A stretch of DNA of 64,000 nucleotides from Sinomonas gamaensis (GTDB taxonomy: Bacteria > Actinomycetota > Actinomycetes > Actinomycetales > Micrococcaceae): the NCBI RefSeq assembly GCF_005876955.1, contig NZ_SSCL01000001.1:248001-312000 (forward strand), given 5' to 3'. The notes beneath the pieces were generated by a model that was not told where the DNA came from, did not search any database, and saw only the letters and a list, made by a program, of their open reading frames with translations. The position numbers and the translations under genes are program-made. This document shows positions 43,621-52,640 of this stretch, piece by piece (positions within the stretch are counted from its first letter, which is position 1; every line of letters begins with the position of its first letter).

Positions 43621-45057
43621 ATGCCAAAGAGTATGATAAGAACATTGTGCGTCTTGCTTGTCTCGGCATTGGCATGCCTGAGCCTGACCGCTTGCCAACA
43701 AGAGATTGTTGGCCAGATTCTCTCAGACTTTGAGTCAACGGTCACGAAAATCCTAGACACCGCGACAGCGGACGCAGACGACGTTCTCAGCACAGCCGCG
43801 GGCCAAGCATTTCTGTACGCGAAGGATTTTGAATCACAGTTCGCCGCTGATTTAGAGAAGACGATAAATAACGTCGATCAAACCGTGCGCGGCGCACTCG
43901 TCAGAATCGAGCAGATGGAAAAGAACTTTGCGAGGGATGCTAAGGAACTCAATCAACAGGCCACAGACAACCTCCAGCAGTTACTCAACAGCTTCAATTG
44001 GACAAATAAAAATCCACAGGTAACTAGGTACTGGCCCCAATCCACGGCTCTAAAATTGGAGGATAACAAACCAGTGGAGTTTCACGTCCATGGCAATTGG
44101 CCCTACGCCTTCGACACAGGCACTCTCCCGACTCTGAAGGTTGGGAACAAGACGATAAGGCCCGAGGCCGCTTGGTCAACCAATGAAGTTGTCTTCGATC
44201 TGCCGCCTGATCAGCTCAACCTGCAACCCGATCGGATTAGTAGAGTACACATGGATTTGGAGGTTCAATATGATCAAAATCAAAAACTAGGTACTGTAAA
44301 GCTGGGTCACTTCAGGCTTGAGATGCATGTTCTTCCGTATATTCCGCTTCTAGAACTGACTTTGAAGAACACATCAAAGATTGACGGCCCCGTATCATCG
44401 ACTTTCAACCTGCCCGACGGTCACGACAGTACCGGCCTCGATTATCGCGTTGAGTCATGGTCAACATGTAAGGACCAGTCACTACGGCCCGATGGCAAGC
44501 CTGTCAAGCACCCACCTAAAGATCCGGAAGCGATTATAACGGCCGCAGATATTGTCCCAGACCACTATGGCTTCGCTGCGAGATCAAAGTGGGAGGTTTC
44601 ATACATAGAACCAAAAGAAGTCGCCTTTAACGCGTGGTCCTACGCCAACTGTCCCCTTGGGGTGAGTGTTAACTCGGGGGACTTTAGTTTCCATGTGACT
44701 GTTCATCAAAGCAAGCGGGTTCAAATCGTTGAAAACCAGTACTGCGATCTCCTTCATCATGTGGCTCTTCCAGCAGCTCGGAAGGGCGACGGTGGCGACA
44801 CTGGAGGACCCGTTATTGACCCAACGCCCAATCCGAGCAAGCCGACGTCGGATTGCAGCCAGGAAAACTTGACTTGGGGCAGCACGATTACCATTCCCGT
44901 CACCCATGGCGGCTGGATTCTGCATTCTAAGCTCTGGGATGGGACCAACGTCGACTTTAGCGCTGATAACATAACCCGAAATCCCTACATCCAAGTTGAG
45001 GACCAAGGCGACAAAATCGATATCACGTTGAATCCCGCTTATGCAACTTCACAGTAG
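43621..45057 (+). CDS. Predicted large lipoprotein with coiled coil and beta domains
   Basis: This 478-residue protein starts at ATG 43621 (ATG 43633 is an alternative). The signal sequence IRTLCVLLVSALACLSL ends in a lipobox LTAC. Residues about 25-125 are a helical coiled-coil-like stalk (AADLEKTINNVDQTVRGALVRIEQMEKN). After it come beta-rich domains: one around VEFHVHGNWPYAFDTG to LRLEM-like strands, a second with YRVESWSTC, and a C-terminal piece rich in Thr/Asp (TWGSTITIPVTHGGW). No family is recognised. It is likely surface-exposed and anchored in the membrane. GC content is visibly low for this genome (many ATA, AAT and TTA codons), which is a sign of recent transfer. Confidence 0.6.
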   Translation: MPKSMIRTLCVLLVSALACLSLTACQQEIVGQILSDFESTVTKILDTATADADDVLSTAAGQAFLYAKDFESQFAADLEKTINNVDQTVRGALVRIEQMEKNFARDAKELNQQATDNLQQLLNSFNWTNKNPQVTRYWPQSTALKLEDNKPVEFHVHGNWPYAFDTGTLPTLKVGNKTIRPEAAWSTNEVVFDLPPDQLNLQPDRISRVHMDLEVQYDQNQKLGTVKLGHFRLEMHVLPYIPLLELTLKNTSKIDGPVSSTFNLPDGHDSTGLDYRVESWSTCKDQSLRPDGKPVKHPPKDPEAIITAADIVPDHYGFAARSKWEVSYIEPKEVAFNAWSYANCPLGVSVNSGDFSFHVTVHQSKRVQIVENQYCDLLHHVALPAARKGDGGDTGGPVIDPTPNPSKPTSDCSQENLTWGSTITIPVTHGGWILHSKLWDGTNVDFSADNITRNPYIQVEDQGDKIDITLNPAYATSQ

Positions 45058-45099
45058 TCTCTGTTGTTTCGGGCACTCATGGGAAGGGATGCCGCTGCC

Positions 45100-45690
45100 A
45101 TGATCGAACACAAGAGCCGTCCGAGTCCACTCAAACCCGAGTACACAGCTATTCGTGCGGAGGAGCTCCTGGCCGAAAATGAGCGGTTGTCCCTTCCCCA
45201 TCGCGGAGCATTCGTGCACGATTACGTTGAACTAGAAGCCGAGGCTGAGCGACTATATTTGATTTGCGAAGGACGTGTCGCCCTCTTTTCTAGTCTCTAC
45301 TACTTGCTCGGTTTGCCAGCTTCGATCTTGGCTGCCGTTGCGGGAGGGACGGCACTTGCCTCGACCACGGGCGTACCCGTCGCAGGAGTCCTAGCGCTCA
45401 TCTCTTCGTGCCTTACGGGTGCAGTAACTTTTCTCGATTCATCTAAGCAGCTCGAAAAGTACAGGCGGCTCCGGGCCTTCTGGGCTAGCCTCCGCGAGGA
45501 GATGCACACATGTAGGCTGACGCAGCTGCCGGACTTCACGGTTGTATCCGGGCCGCGGAAACTATCGGACTTCCACGAGATTGCGGCAGCTATCCGCAAT
45601 GGACGTGATCCATCCGAGCGACCCATTGCTCCATATCCTGACGACTCTGGCACCCACCCACGAAGATTGTTCGAATCGGACCCGAGCTAG
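45100..45690 (+). CDS. Two-transmembrane protein, SLATT-like
   Basis: This is a 196-residue protein from ATG 45100; ATG 45079 and TTG 45064 are alternatives. An N-terminal acidic helix (RAEELLAENERLSLPHRGAF, ELEAEAERLYLICEG) leads to two hydrophobic helices (about 80-100 and 107-127: YYLLGLPASILAAVAGG and VPVAGVLALISSCLTGAV). A cytosolic helical segment KQLEKYRRLRAFWASLREEM follows. This helix-2TM-helix plan resembles SLATT-type effectors, which are pore formers in nucleotide-signal and other conflict systems. The match is by plan and not by a certain motif. It is the last of the four lower-GC genes, only a few bases after the lipoprotein. Confidence 0.5.
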   Translation: MIEHKSRPSPLKPEYTAIRAEELLAENERLSLPHRGAFVHDYVELEAEAERLYLICEGRVALFSSLYYLLGLPASILAAVAGGTALASTTGVPVAGVLALISSCLTGAVTFLDSSKQLEKYRRLRAFWASLREEMHTCRLTQLPDFTVVSGPRKLSDFHEIAAAIRNGRDPSERPIAPYPDDSGTHPRRLFESDPS

Positions 45691-45932
45691 GCAATGGTGA
45701 ATGTGCGGGCGATCCTCCGCAATATCCGGTGCATGGGCGAATTCAAGTGATAGTTGCAACACAATACGCCCGCCAGTCCTAGCCATCTCGGACGCTGATG
45801 GCCTGCTCCTTGCGGTGGGGAGTCGGCCATCTCCATTGTCTGCGCGATTGGGATGCTCGGCGCTTCCGGCGGGATTCCGCGACAGAGGCCGCTCTTGGAT
45901 AGGGCAAGGATTCACCGTACCTCACCATTTCT

Positions 45933-46120
45933 CGCGACAGGCCGGGCTGGTCGGAGGCAGGTGGGCCTCGCACGCCGGATGTACCAAGGAGACGGGTCCA
46001 GACGGAAGGCGCGCCTACACCGTGGATCAGATCGCAGCCGAATTCGACGTCATCCGACCCACCATCTACCGGCGCCTCTCCAAAACAGCCCGTTACGCTG
46101 ACGAGAAGAGCTGGAGCTGA
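45933..46120 (+). pseudogene. Serine resolvase remnant (C-terminal HTH)
   Basis: The fragment RRAYTVDQIAAEFDVIRPTIYRRLSK is the C-terminal DNA-binding helix-turn-helix of Tn3/Hin-type resolvases. Just upstream, VGLARRMYQ in another frame is the usual preceding segment, so at least one frameshift exists. The catalytic domain is missing. It marks a past transposon or recombination event between the lower-GC cluster and the HEPN-like gene. Confidence 0.7.
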
Positions 46121-46175
46121 TGACCACGGCACGCGTCCCTCCACTCCCCCCACTCAACGAGCCCAGGAGTGACTG

Positions 46176-46661
46176 ATGGAACGATCACTTGTCGCACTTC
46201 CCGAATCGCAGTACCTCGCGAGGATCGGTGAGGTGGCGTATACGGTTTCGTCGATTGAATGGCTGATCCTCGGCGATCTGCATCGTCTCGCGACCCAACT
46301 CCCAGACGACCTTTTGCTGGACAAGCTGGAACCAATGATGACTTCGGGCATCGCGGGGGAAGTCAAGGATGCTGCGAAGGCAGCCAGCGAGGGGCCGATC
46401 AGGGACTACCTGACAGAGGTGTATAGGGCGCTCTACGTCGCTGCGGAGATCCGGAGCGATGTACTGCACGCGCGCCCCGCTACACACCCGTACGAAGGCC
46501 AGCGACTCAACCGGGCAGAGACGCGGAACAATCGGACTACCGGCCGGAGATTCTGGGTCGATGACAAGTGGTTCGACTCCGCGATTTCGAGACTGAATGA
46601 GAAGCTCTCTGCCGTATCTCGCGTCCGGCCACCGTTCGTTCAGCTTGGAGAAGGGGAGTAA
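46176..46661 (+). CDS. Small HEPN-like protein
   Basis: This all-helical soluble protein of 161 residues starts at ATG 46176 with AGGAG upstream. Residues 93-98 are RSDVLH, an R-x4-H pattern as in HEPN nucleases, at the end of a long helix (TEVYRALYVAAEI). It is followed by ARPATHPYEGQRLNRAETRNNRTTG. The first part (QYLARIGEVAYTVSSIEWLI) is compatible with a HEPN four-helix bundle. HEPN proteins act as RNases in toxin-antitoxin and abortive-infection systems. No partner gene (such as a MNT nucleotidyltransferase) is adjacent. Assignment rests on the motif and helical plan, so it is tentative. Confidence 0.5.
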   Translation: MERSLVALPESQYLARIGEVAYTVSSIEWLILGDLHRLATQLPDDLLLDKLEPMMTSGIAGEVKDAAKAASEGPIRDYLTEVYRALYVAAEIRSDVLHARPATHPYEGQRLNRAETRNNRTTGRRFWVDDKWFDSAISRLNEKLSAVSRVRPPFVQLGEGE

Positions 46662-47038
46662 TGCCGGCAGGCCATGATCAACCAATAGATCGGGACGGGC
46701 TGAGGAAGTTCGATCGCAACTTGATCGAGGCTGGAGGGTCGGCTCCCTTTGCCATCGCGGTGCGAGCCCACCTTTGAGGATTAGTCGGCACCGGTCACTT
46801 GCTCGGAGAAGAACCTCTCGCTCTGACCTTCCGGGGATGGCGCAACCTTGAACGGGGGCACCGCCAGGTCGGCCCGTCACGAGTCAGGACACCGGAGCCG
46901 GATCCCGAGGCGCCGTCCTGCAGGGCCTGAAATTCTGGATCGCGCTGAGGCTGGGTGAGGGTTTGGCGGGCCGCGAGTAGTCCACGTTCGCGGGAGGAGT
47001 CTGTTGTCGGAGTCGGACTTATCATGATGGGAACAAGT

Positions 47039-47066
47039 GTATGAATGCATAATGGCGCATTCATAC
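47039..47066. promoter_or_regulatory. Perfect 10-bp inverted repeat operator before umuDC fusion
   Basis: GTATGAATGC (47039-47048) and GCATTCATAC (47057-47066) are exact complements with an 8-base spacer that contains a CATAAT -10-like box (47048-47053). It is 30 bases upstream of the chosen start. It is not the actinobacterial LexA box (TCGAAC-N4-GTTCGA), so a different repressor or autoregulation is suggested. Confidence 0.6.
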
Positions 47067-47095
47067 GGGTTTTCGATTCGATGGAGGTGCGGGGT

Positions 47096-48826
47096 GTGGC
47101 CTCTGGGTTGAACCCGCTGCGCATCGATGCCCGGCCCCTGCTCCTGCCGCTCGCGCCGCAGGCCGTGCCGGCCGGGTTCCCGTCCCCGGCGCAGGACTAC
47201 TACGACGGCCCGATCGACCTGACCGAGCAGCTGATCAAGGACAGGGCGGCGACCTTCATCGTCCGGGTCGTGGCGGACTCGATGGAGGGGGCCGGGGTCT
47301 GCGACGGCGATGAGCTCATCGTCGACCGGTCCCTGGAGCCGCGGCACGGGGACGTGGTCGTGGCCGTGCTGGACGGCGAGCTGACCGTCAAGCGGCTCTG
47401 GCTCACTGCCCGCGGGGTCGTCCTGCACGCAGAGAACCCGAGGTACCCCGACATCGTCGTCCCCGAACTGACCGAGTTCCTGGTCTGGGGGTCGCAACCT
47501 ACGGAACACGGCACCTCCGGGACGGCGGCCGCCGTGCGGGCTGAACCCATGCACGAACTCGTCGCCCACGTGGACGTGAACTCGGCGTACGCGTCCTTCG
47601 AGCGGGTCTTCGACCCCTCCCTGGAGCACAGGCCGCTGGTGGTGCTGTCGAACAACGACGGCTGCGTCGTCACCGCCTCGAAGGAGGCCAAGGCCCTCGG
47701 GGTCGAGGTCGGAGAGCCGTGGTTCAAGCTGGCACCGCTCGCACCGTCCACGGGGCTGGTCTCCCGGTCGTCGAACTACGAGCTGTACGGGGACCTGAGC
47801 CGGAGGGCCATGGAGGTCATCGCCCGGTTCGGGCCCTGGCTTGAGGTCTACTCCATCGACGAGGCCTTCCTGGGCCTGGGGCCCCGGGCCGCAGCCGGGG
47901 ACCTCGCCGCCCTCGGGAGGCAGATCCGCGGCACGCTCCGCCGGCTCGTGGGCGTCCCGGTCTGCGTCGGCATCGCTCCCACCAAGACCCTGGCCAAGCT
48001 TGCGAACAAGACAGCGAAGAAGATCCCTGCCTTCGACGGCGTCTGCGTCTGGGAGGCCACCCACCCGCAGTGGCGGGCCAAGCTGCTGTCCCAGCTGCCC
48101 GTCTCGGAGGTGTGGGGCATCGCCGGCCGCCTAGAGAAGCGCCTCGCCGCCCTGGGGATCTCCTCGATCGCAGACCTGGCAGCAGCCGACCCCGTGATGA
48201 TCCGCGACAGGTTCAACGTCGTCGTCATGCGCACCGTCCTCGAGCTGAACCGCATCCCCTGCATCCCCCTCGAGGAGGCCCGCCAGGGCAAGGAGCAGCT
48301 GATCGTCTCCCGCTCCTTCTCCACCCCCGTCACCACCCGGGCAGAGATGCGCCAGGTCCTGACCGTCTACGCCCAGCAGAGCTCCGCCCGCCTCGAGCGC
48401 CACCACCAGGCCGCCAAGCTCCTGACCGCCTTCGCCGACACCAGCCACTACGCCCAGGACCACTCCTTCCCGACAGTCCTCGTGCCCCTGCCAGCGCCCA
48501 CCACCGACCCGGTCGTGCTCGCCAGGGCCGCCCAGAAGCTCCTCCCACGGCTGGAGGAGGGCACCGGGTACGCGAGGGCCGGGATCCTGCTCGCCGACCT
48601 CCGACCCGCCACCGGGCAGCAGGCCCTGGAGCCCTTCCGCTACCGGCACGAGGAACAGGGCATCGCCACCCTCCTCGACCAGGTCCACCAGAAGGTCGGG
48701 AAGGAGTACCTGGGCCTGGGGCACGCCGGGCTCCGCCCCGGCCCCCAGTGGCGGATGAAACGCGAAATGCTCTCACCCAGGGCCACCACCCACTGGGACG
48801 AGCTCGCCATCGTCAAAGCCAGCTGA
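47096..48826 (+). CDS. umuDC: UmuD-UmuC fusion: LexA-like peptidase joined to Y-family DNA polymerase V
   Basis: This is an error-prone translesion polymerase in one 576-residue chain. Residues 1-140 are UmuD/LexA-like (peptidase S24): an Ala26-Gly27 pair at the usual cleavage position, then catalytic Ser62 (ADSMEG) and Lys99 (LTVKRLW). After a Thr/Gly/Ala linker (about 138-151), residues 152-576 are UmuC. Its palm acids are Asp160 (HVDVNSAYASFE) and Asp255-Glu256 (SIDEAF), with the HhH, little finger and DUF4113-like C-terminus following. Homologues are normally two overlapping genes. Here no stop separates them, and ATG 47549 has no good ribosome-binding site. GTG 47096 was chosen because GGAGG lies eight bases before it, and because the upstream frame overlaps the inverted repeat. 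Confidence 0.85.
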   Translation: MASGLNPLRIDARPLLLPLAPQAVPAGFPSPAQDYYDGPIDLTEQLIKDRAATFIVRVVADSMEGAGVCDGDELIVDRSLEPRHGDVVVAVLDGELTVKRLWLTARGVVLHAENPRYPDIVVPELTEFLVWGSQPTEHGTSGTAAAVRAEPMHELVAHVDVNSAYASFERVFDPSLEHRPLVVLSNNDGCVVTASKEAKALGVEVGEPWFKLAPLAPSTGLVSRSSNYELYGDLSRRAMEVIARFGPWLEVYSIDEAFLGLGPRAAAGDLAALGRQIRGTLRRLVGVPVCVGIAPTKTLAKLANKTAKKIPAFDGVCVWEATHPQWRAKLLSQLPVSEVWGIAGRLEKRLAALGISSIADLAAADPVMIRDRFNVVVMRTVLELNRIPCIPLEEARQGKEQLIVSRSFSTPVTTRAEMRQVLTVYAQQSSARLERHHQAAKLLTAFADTSHYAQDHSFPTVLVPLPAPTTDPVVLARAAQKLLPRLEEGTGYARAGILLADLRPATGQQALEPFRYRHEEQGIATLLDQVHQKVGKEYLGLGHAGLRPGPQWRMKREMLSPRATTHWDELAIVKAS

Positions 48827-48937
48827 ACCACCGGGAGAGTAAAGACCGAAATCGAGTACAGGCAAGTGTCGCCACGAGCCTGTTCGGGTTGGAAGAGTGA
48901 AGGGACACGGAAAGAGAACAGTTCGGAGGGGAACGAA

Positions 48938-49309
48938 ATGTCCTATCACTCGCCTGCGCCGTATGGCCAGCACTATGAGGAAACCCACTTCTACGAGCAG
49001 GACCGGCGGAGGATGGAAGGCGGCAAGCACGCCCAGAATGGCCTGATCCTTGGCATTGTCGGCGCCTTCTTCGCCGTGATGATCGGCTGGGTCCCCTTCA
49101 TCGGCCTGCTCGGTGTAGGTGTCGGCGTCGGATGCGGCATCCCGGCCATCCTTCAGGGGAAGAAGGCCGAGGTTTACAACGTCAGCGGCCGCCCCGGAGT
49201 AATCCTCGGCTGGGTCTCCATCGTGGCGGCGATCGCCTGGACGACGATCTACCTCATCATCATCGTCCTCGGCGCTGTGGGGAGCAGTGTTAACCACGGA
49301 GGCCAGTGA
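48938..49309 (+). CDS. Small membrane protein, DUF4190-like
   Basis: This is a 123-residue protein with a polar N-terminal 33 residues rich in Tyr, His and Glu. Two hydrophobic helices follow, as in small DUF4190-type proteins (LILGIVGAFFAVMIGWVPFIGLLGVGVGVGCG and VILGWVSIVAAIAWTTIYLIIIVLG). The short loop between them contains GKKAEVYNVSGRPG. Function is unknown. ATG 48938 has GGAGGGG upstream. It lies 111 bases after umuDC and 64 bases before the next small gene. Confidence 0.7.
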   Translation: MSYHSPAPYGQHYEETHFYEQDRRRMEGGKHAQNGLILGIVGAFFAVMIGWVPFIGLLGVGVGVGCGIPAILQGKKAEVYNVSGRPGVILGWVSIVAAIAWTTIYLIIIVLGAVGSSVNHGGQ

Positions 49310-49373
49310 CGATGTCGCTGCCGTCCTTGCATCTGCCCCGACCCTTGGCTGCAGTCGCTAGGGGAGCCACTCC

Positions 49374-49625
49374 ATGGCACGGATAGCAATACACCGGCAG
49401 GGGATGGAACTCGCCGAACGCATGGAACTGCTCATCCACAATGCCACAGGAGTGTTCACAACATTCCGCTTCACCAGAGACGAATGGGTCATCACAGCCG
49501 TCCTCTCCGGAGGGTATCGACTTGCCCTGACCCGCGCCAAACGCCATCTGGCGGGTGACGAGGTGACGATGGCGGAGAAGATGATCGAAACCCTCCACGC
49601 ACTGGGGTACCGGAAAGCGGACTGA
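49374..49625 (+). CDS. Small hypothetical protein
   Basis: This 83-residue soluble frame starts MARIAIHRQGMELAERMELL. It looks alpha/beta (ELLIHNATGVFTTFRFTRDEWVITAVLSGG, then helix LALTRAKRHLAGDEV and AEKMIETLHALGY). It is not recognised. Balanced amino-acid use and absence of Arg/Pro runs support a real gene. It lies directly upstream of the ligase pseudogene. Confidence 0.5.
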   Translation: MARIAIHRQGMELAERMELLIHNATGVFTTFRFTRDEWVITAVLSGGYRLALTRAKRHLAGDEVTMAEKMIETLHALGYRKAD

Positions 49626-49684
49626 GGATCGAGCGCGAGGGAAGCTCCTACTCGCGCTTGCCGGTGCGGGTCTACCGTGAAGGC

Positions 49685-50676
49685 ATGACAGCCGGGAGAG
49701 CGCACTCCCTGGGCGGGTCCTTCGATCTGGCCCTTGCCAAGGCCGTGCCCGCGATCCCCAACCAGCCCGGGCTCGGCCTCGAGCCCAAGCTCGACGGTTT
49801 CCGGGCGGCGATCGTCGTAGAGGACGGAGGCGTGCGCGTCTGGAGCCGCAACGGCACCGACCTCACGCCCCGATTCCCGGAGCTCGAACGGGGCGCGGGG
49901 CTGCTCATCCCGGAGGGCTGTGTGTGGTCGACGGCGAGATCGTGTCCTCGTCGCAGGAGCGGATAGACTTCTATGCCCTCCAGCGCCGGGTGGGCGCCGG
50001 GCCCGCGCTGGCGCGGCGGCTGGCCGCCGAGCAGCCGGCCAGCTTCATCGCCTTCGACATCCTCGCGGTCCTCGGCCGCGACGTGCGGCCCCGGCCCCTG
50101 TCAGAGCGTCGGGCACTCTGAGAGGAGCTCGCGGCAGGGTTCGAGGCTCCACTGGAACTGTGCCCGTCCACCTTCGACCCTGCCGCCGCACGACAGTGGT
50201 GGGACGACCCCGACCAGCGCGGGTTCGAAGGGCTTTTCGCCAAGCCCGACGCGCCGTACAAGGCGGGCCGGATCTGGTTCAAGTCCAAGCGCAGGTCGGA
50301 GGCGGACGCCGTCTGCGGCGCCGTGGTCGGAAGCCGCACCAGACCCGACCAGCTGGTACTGGGACTCTACGACGCCGCCGGCGAGCTGCGCTTCGCCGGC
50401 CGAACCGCGCCCCTCACGCCGGCACAGGCTGCGAGAGCGGCCCCGTTCCTCCACGCACCGGTGGGGGAGCACCCCTGGCCCGAGGAAGTCCCGACGACCG
50501 CGTTGGACCGGTTCGCCCGGGACCGCGGGCCGGTGCGGCTGACGCTCGTCGAGCCCGTCGCGGTGGAGGTCTCCGCAGACGCCGCACGCACCGGGAGAGC
50601 GTTCAGGCACTCAACGCGTCTGCAGCGCTTCCGGCCCGACCTCGACCCGCGCTCCATCACATCCGTGCCCCGCTAG
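49685..50676 (+). pseudogene. ATP-dependent DNA ligase, frameshifted and with a nonsense codon
   Basis: An intact version would be a LigC/LigD-type ligase of about 330 residues. The frame from ATG 49685 has the adenylation motif EPKLDGFRA (the Lys is AMP-binding), then is lost at about 49915-49925. It resumes in another frame with VDGEIVSSSQERIDFYALQ and IAFDILAV. This runs into a TGA at 50119-50121 where the family reads SERRALLEEL. Beyond it, GFEGLFAKPDAPYKAGRIWFKSK and the OB-fold part continue to 50676. Two independent lesions show that the gene is dead. Confidence 0.85.
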
Positions 50677-51224
50677 CGCCTCGGCGCAGGCCCAGCCCTT
50701 CGACTGTGCCATTCACGAAGATCGAATCCATGACCCGATCTCGGGCCGCTCTGGGGAGTCCCCGGCCTTAGAGACCGGCGCGCCAGATTACGATCCCCTC
50801 CTCAGGCTCAGGTGCTAGTGGTGCTCCGAGAAATCACCGATCGGTCCGGCCTCGGCCAGGCCATCGCTCTGCCAGAGCGCGTGGCAGATGGTCACGCCGG
50901 CCTTCCGCTCAAGGAGCCATCACCGGACAGCGGTAAGGAGCGAGCTTGTCGAAGCCCGCTGCGCAGAAAGTGCGAACAAGTAACGCGGTAGACCTGGCCC
51001 GCCCCAGCTCGTTCTTCGCCGCGAAACCGCGGAGCTGCACACGATCACCTTCGGTTGCACGGTCGACGTGACCGCCAACGTGACCGGACGCTTCAAGGTG
51101 ACCCAGATCTTCGAAGGCTAGACAGACGCAGGTTCGGGAAGGACCTTGGGGGTCACGTCTTGTAGCACGGCGTCGTACATGTCCATTAGTATCCGGGTAT
51201 CCGCTCAACTCGTAGGGGGAAGTC
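50677..51224. other. No supported gene (548 bp)
   Basis: A trace reading HTITFGCTVDVTANVTGRFKV then a stop lies at about 51036-51120 and looks like the end of a secreted beta-rich protein with no start. Nothing else is recognised. It is probably decayed. Confidence 0.4.
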
Positions 51225-51650
51225 TTGAAGAGAACCATGTCCGTCGCTGCCGTGGCTGCGTGCCTCAGCCTCGCCGCGTGCGGCGGCAGCAGCAGCGCCA
51301 GCGAAGAGAAGACACAGAGCGGCCCGTCGACCTTCGTCGCCAAAGGCACGGTCACAGTAGTGGGCAGTGGTGTCACCGGGGACAACATCAAGTGCCACGG
51401 CTATAGGGGCTACGACGATATGCAGGAGGGAGCTCAAGTCAAGGTCGCCGTCGACGGGAAGACGGTAGGCATAGGGAGCCTGAAATCGGGCACATCGTCC
51501 GATGGTGGCTACTCGTGCAAATTCGGCTTCGAGGTCCGCGACGTTCCCAGCGGGAACAAGTTCTACAGCGTGACGGTGACTCACCGTGGCAGCATCGACT
51601 ACAAGGAAGACGAGCTAAAGAGTGGCGTGAGCCTTCAACTCGGCAGCTGA
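51225..51650 (+). CDS. Small predicted lipoprotein
   Basis: This 141-residue protein has a signal sequence MSVAAVAACLSL and lipobox LAAC. A Gly/Ser/Ala tether then leads to a beta-rich mature domain. Within it, FVAKGTVTVVGSGVTGDNIKCHGYRGYDDM and GGYSCKFGFEVRDV share a two-Cys pattern. TTG 51225 with AGGGGGA upstream is taken as start; ATG 51237 is possible. No family is recognised. It is the only intact-looking gene between the ligase pseudogene and 53 kb and is followed by a hairpin terminator. Confidence 0.65.
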   Translation: MKRTMSVAAVAACLSLAACGGSSSASEEKTQSGPSTFVAKGTVTVVGSGVTGDNIKCHGYRGYDDMQEGAQVKVAVDGKTVGIGSLKSGTSSDGGYSCKFGFEVRDVPSGNKFYSVTVTHRGSIDYKEDELKSGVSLQLGS

Positions 51651-51677
51651 ACCGGGCGAGACTCCTGGGCTCCAAGT

Positions 51678-51706
51678 AGACCCCGCCTCCGCGAGGAGGG
51701 GGGTCT
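51678..51706 (+). terminator. Hairpin after lipoprotein gene
   Basis: AGACCCCGCCTCC pairs with GGAGG-GGGGTCT across a four-base loop, with one irregularity. A short GTCTAT follows and there is no strong T-run. It is placed 28 bases after the stop. Confidence 0.5.
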
Positions 51707-51715
51707 GTCTATACA

Positions 51716-52277
51716 GTGGCCTTATGTTGCAAGGCTGATTGCCTCACTCTCCTGGTCCCCGTCGTGACTGGCATCTTCGCGCTCGGCGGATTGCTTTGGG
51801 ACCCGCCTCGGCAAGGCGACAGAGCATCAGCAGTGGCTCCGGAACCAGAAGCGGGAGGCTTACCTAAGCTTGCTCAATGAAGCACGGATCATCCTCGACG
51901 AGGCGCGCCTGACCGCACGCCATGGCCCGGAGCGCGTCGAGTGGGTCAATCAGCGAGTCGTAGCCATCTGCCCCACAACGATCAAGATGTTGGCCCCAGA
52001 GTATGTGAGCAAGCTGGACTCCACGGTCCACAGACGGTTGCTGTGGCTCAGCCTCAATCTCAACAATGACGGATTCAGCCGATCTGACGAGTATCCGAGT
52101 ATGGGGCGCGCTGTCCGCTTTTTCGGCCCTGGGAGGGGGCAGCCGTGTGGTCCATCTCTACTGCGCTACAGCCTAATGGGTTGCGCAGGAGGAGCGGCTG
52201 TCGCCGAGTGCATCTGCGCGTCGGGTATGGCCTACTGCAGAACGAACTCCTGCAGGTTCCCCTGTTTGTCGCGGTAG
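51716..52277 (+). pseudogene. Broken small membrane-anchored protein
   Basis: A hydrophobic segment (LTLLVPVVTGIFALGG) in one frame is followed, after a shift near 51800, by EHQQWLRNQKREAYLSLLNEAR in another frame. The second frame is open to 52277, but its last 60 residues look non-native. One TM helix followed by a helical cytosolic domain is a common plan for small actinobacterial proteins of unknown role. The frameshift makes it a likely pseudogene. Confidence 0.5.
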
Positions 52278-52279
52278 AG

Positions 52280-52640
52280 TTACCCGCCCCACAAGACAGA
52301 TATTTGTCGGTGGGCAGTCGACGCACGATCCACCTGACTTTGTGGTAGACCGCCATTGGAGTCGGCGAGTGCGGCATTAAACTCAGCCAGCGCGTTGACG
52401 TGTTCCCTTAACGGCTCGGCAACCCTATCTTTGAGCGCCGCAAGTGTCTTGCTCTGACTCCGCAGGTTGGACTTCATGGAACTCGAGTGGGCTCGGGCCG
52501 CGGTATCGGGGTTTCCGCGGCGATGACCTGGCGACACGACTCTGAAAGCGAGAGCTTCGGTTCGGGGACGCAGGCTGACAGCAAAAGAGCCAAACAAAAC
52601 AGCGTGAGCGCGACATGCAGAAGGATACGTTTTGACTGAC
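52280..52640 (-). pseudogene. Frameshifted lipoprotein gene
   Basis: On the minus strand one frame reads a lipoprotein signal (LFCLALLLSAC, then VPEPKLSLSESCRQVIAAETP) and stops. The adjoining frame continues with MKSNLRSQSKTLAALKDRVAEPLREHVNALAEF. No usable start codon is left before the signal sequence. At least two lesions suggest decay. The original family is unknown. Confidence 0.55.

Noticed and set aside
47039-47066. LexA (SOS) box for umuDC
   Set aside because: The inverted repeat does not match TCGAAC-N4-GTTCGA; only a partial TCGATTCGA lies nearby.
47549-48826. Separate umuC gene starting at ATG 47549
   Set aside because: No suitable ribosome-binding site precedes it and the frame is continuous from the UmuD part, so a fusion is the simpler reading. 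Internal initiation is not excluded.
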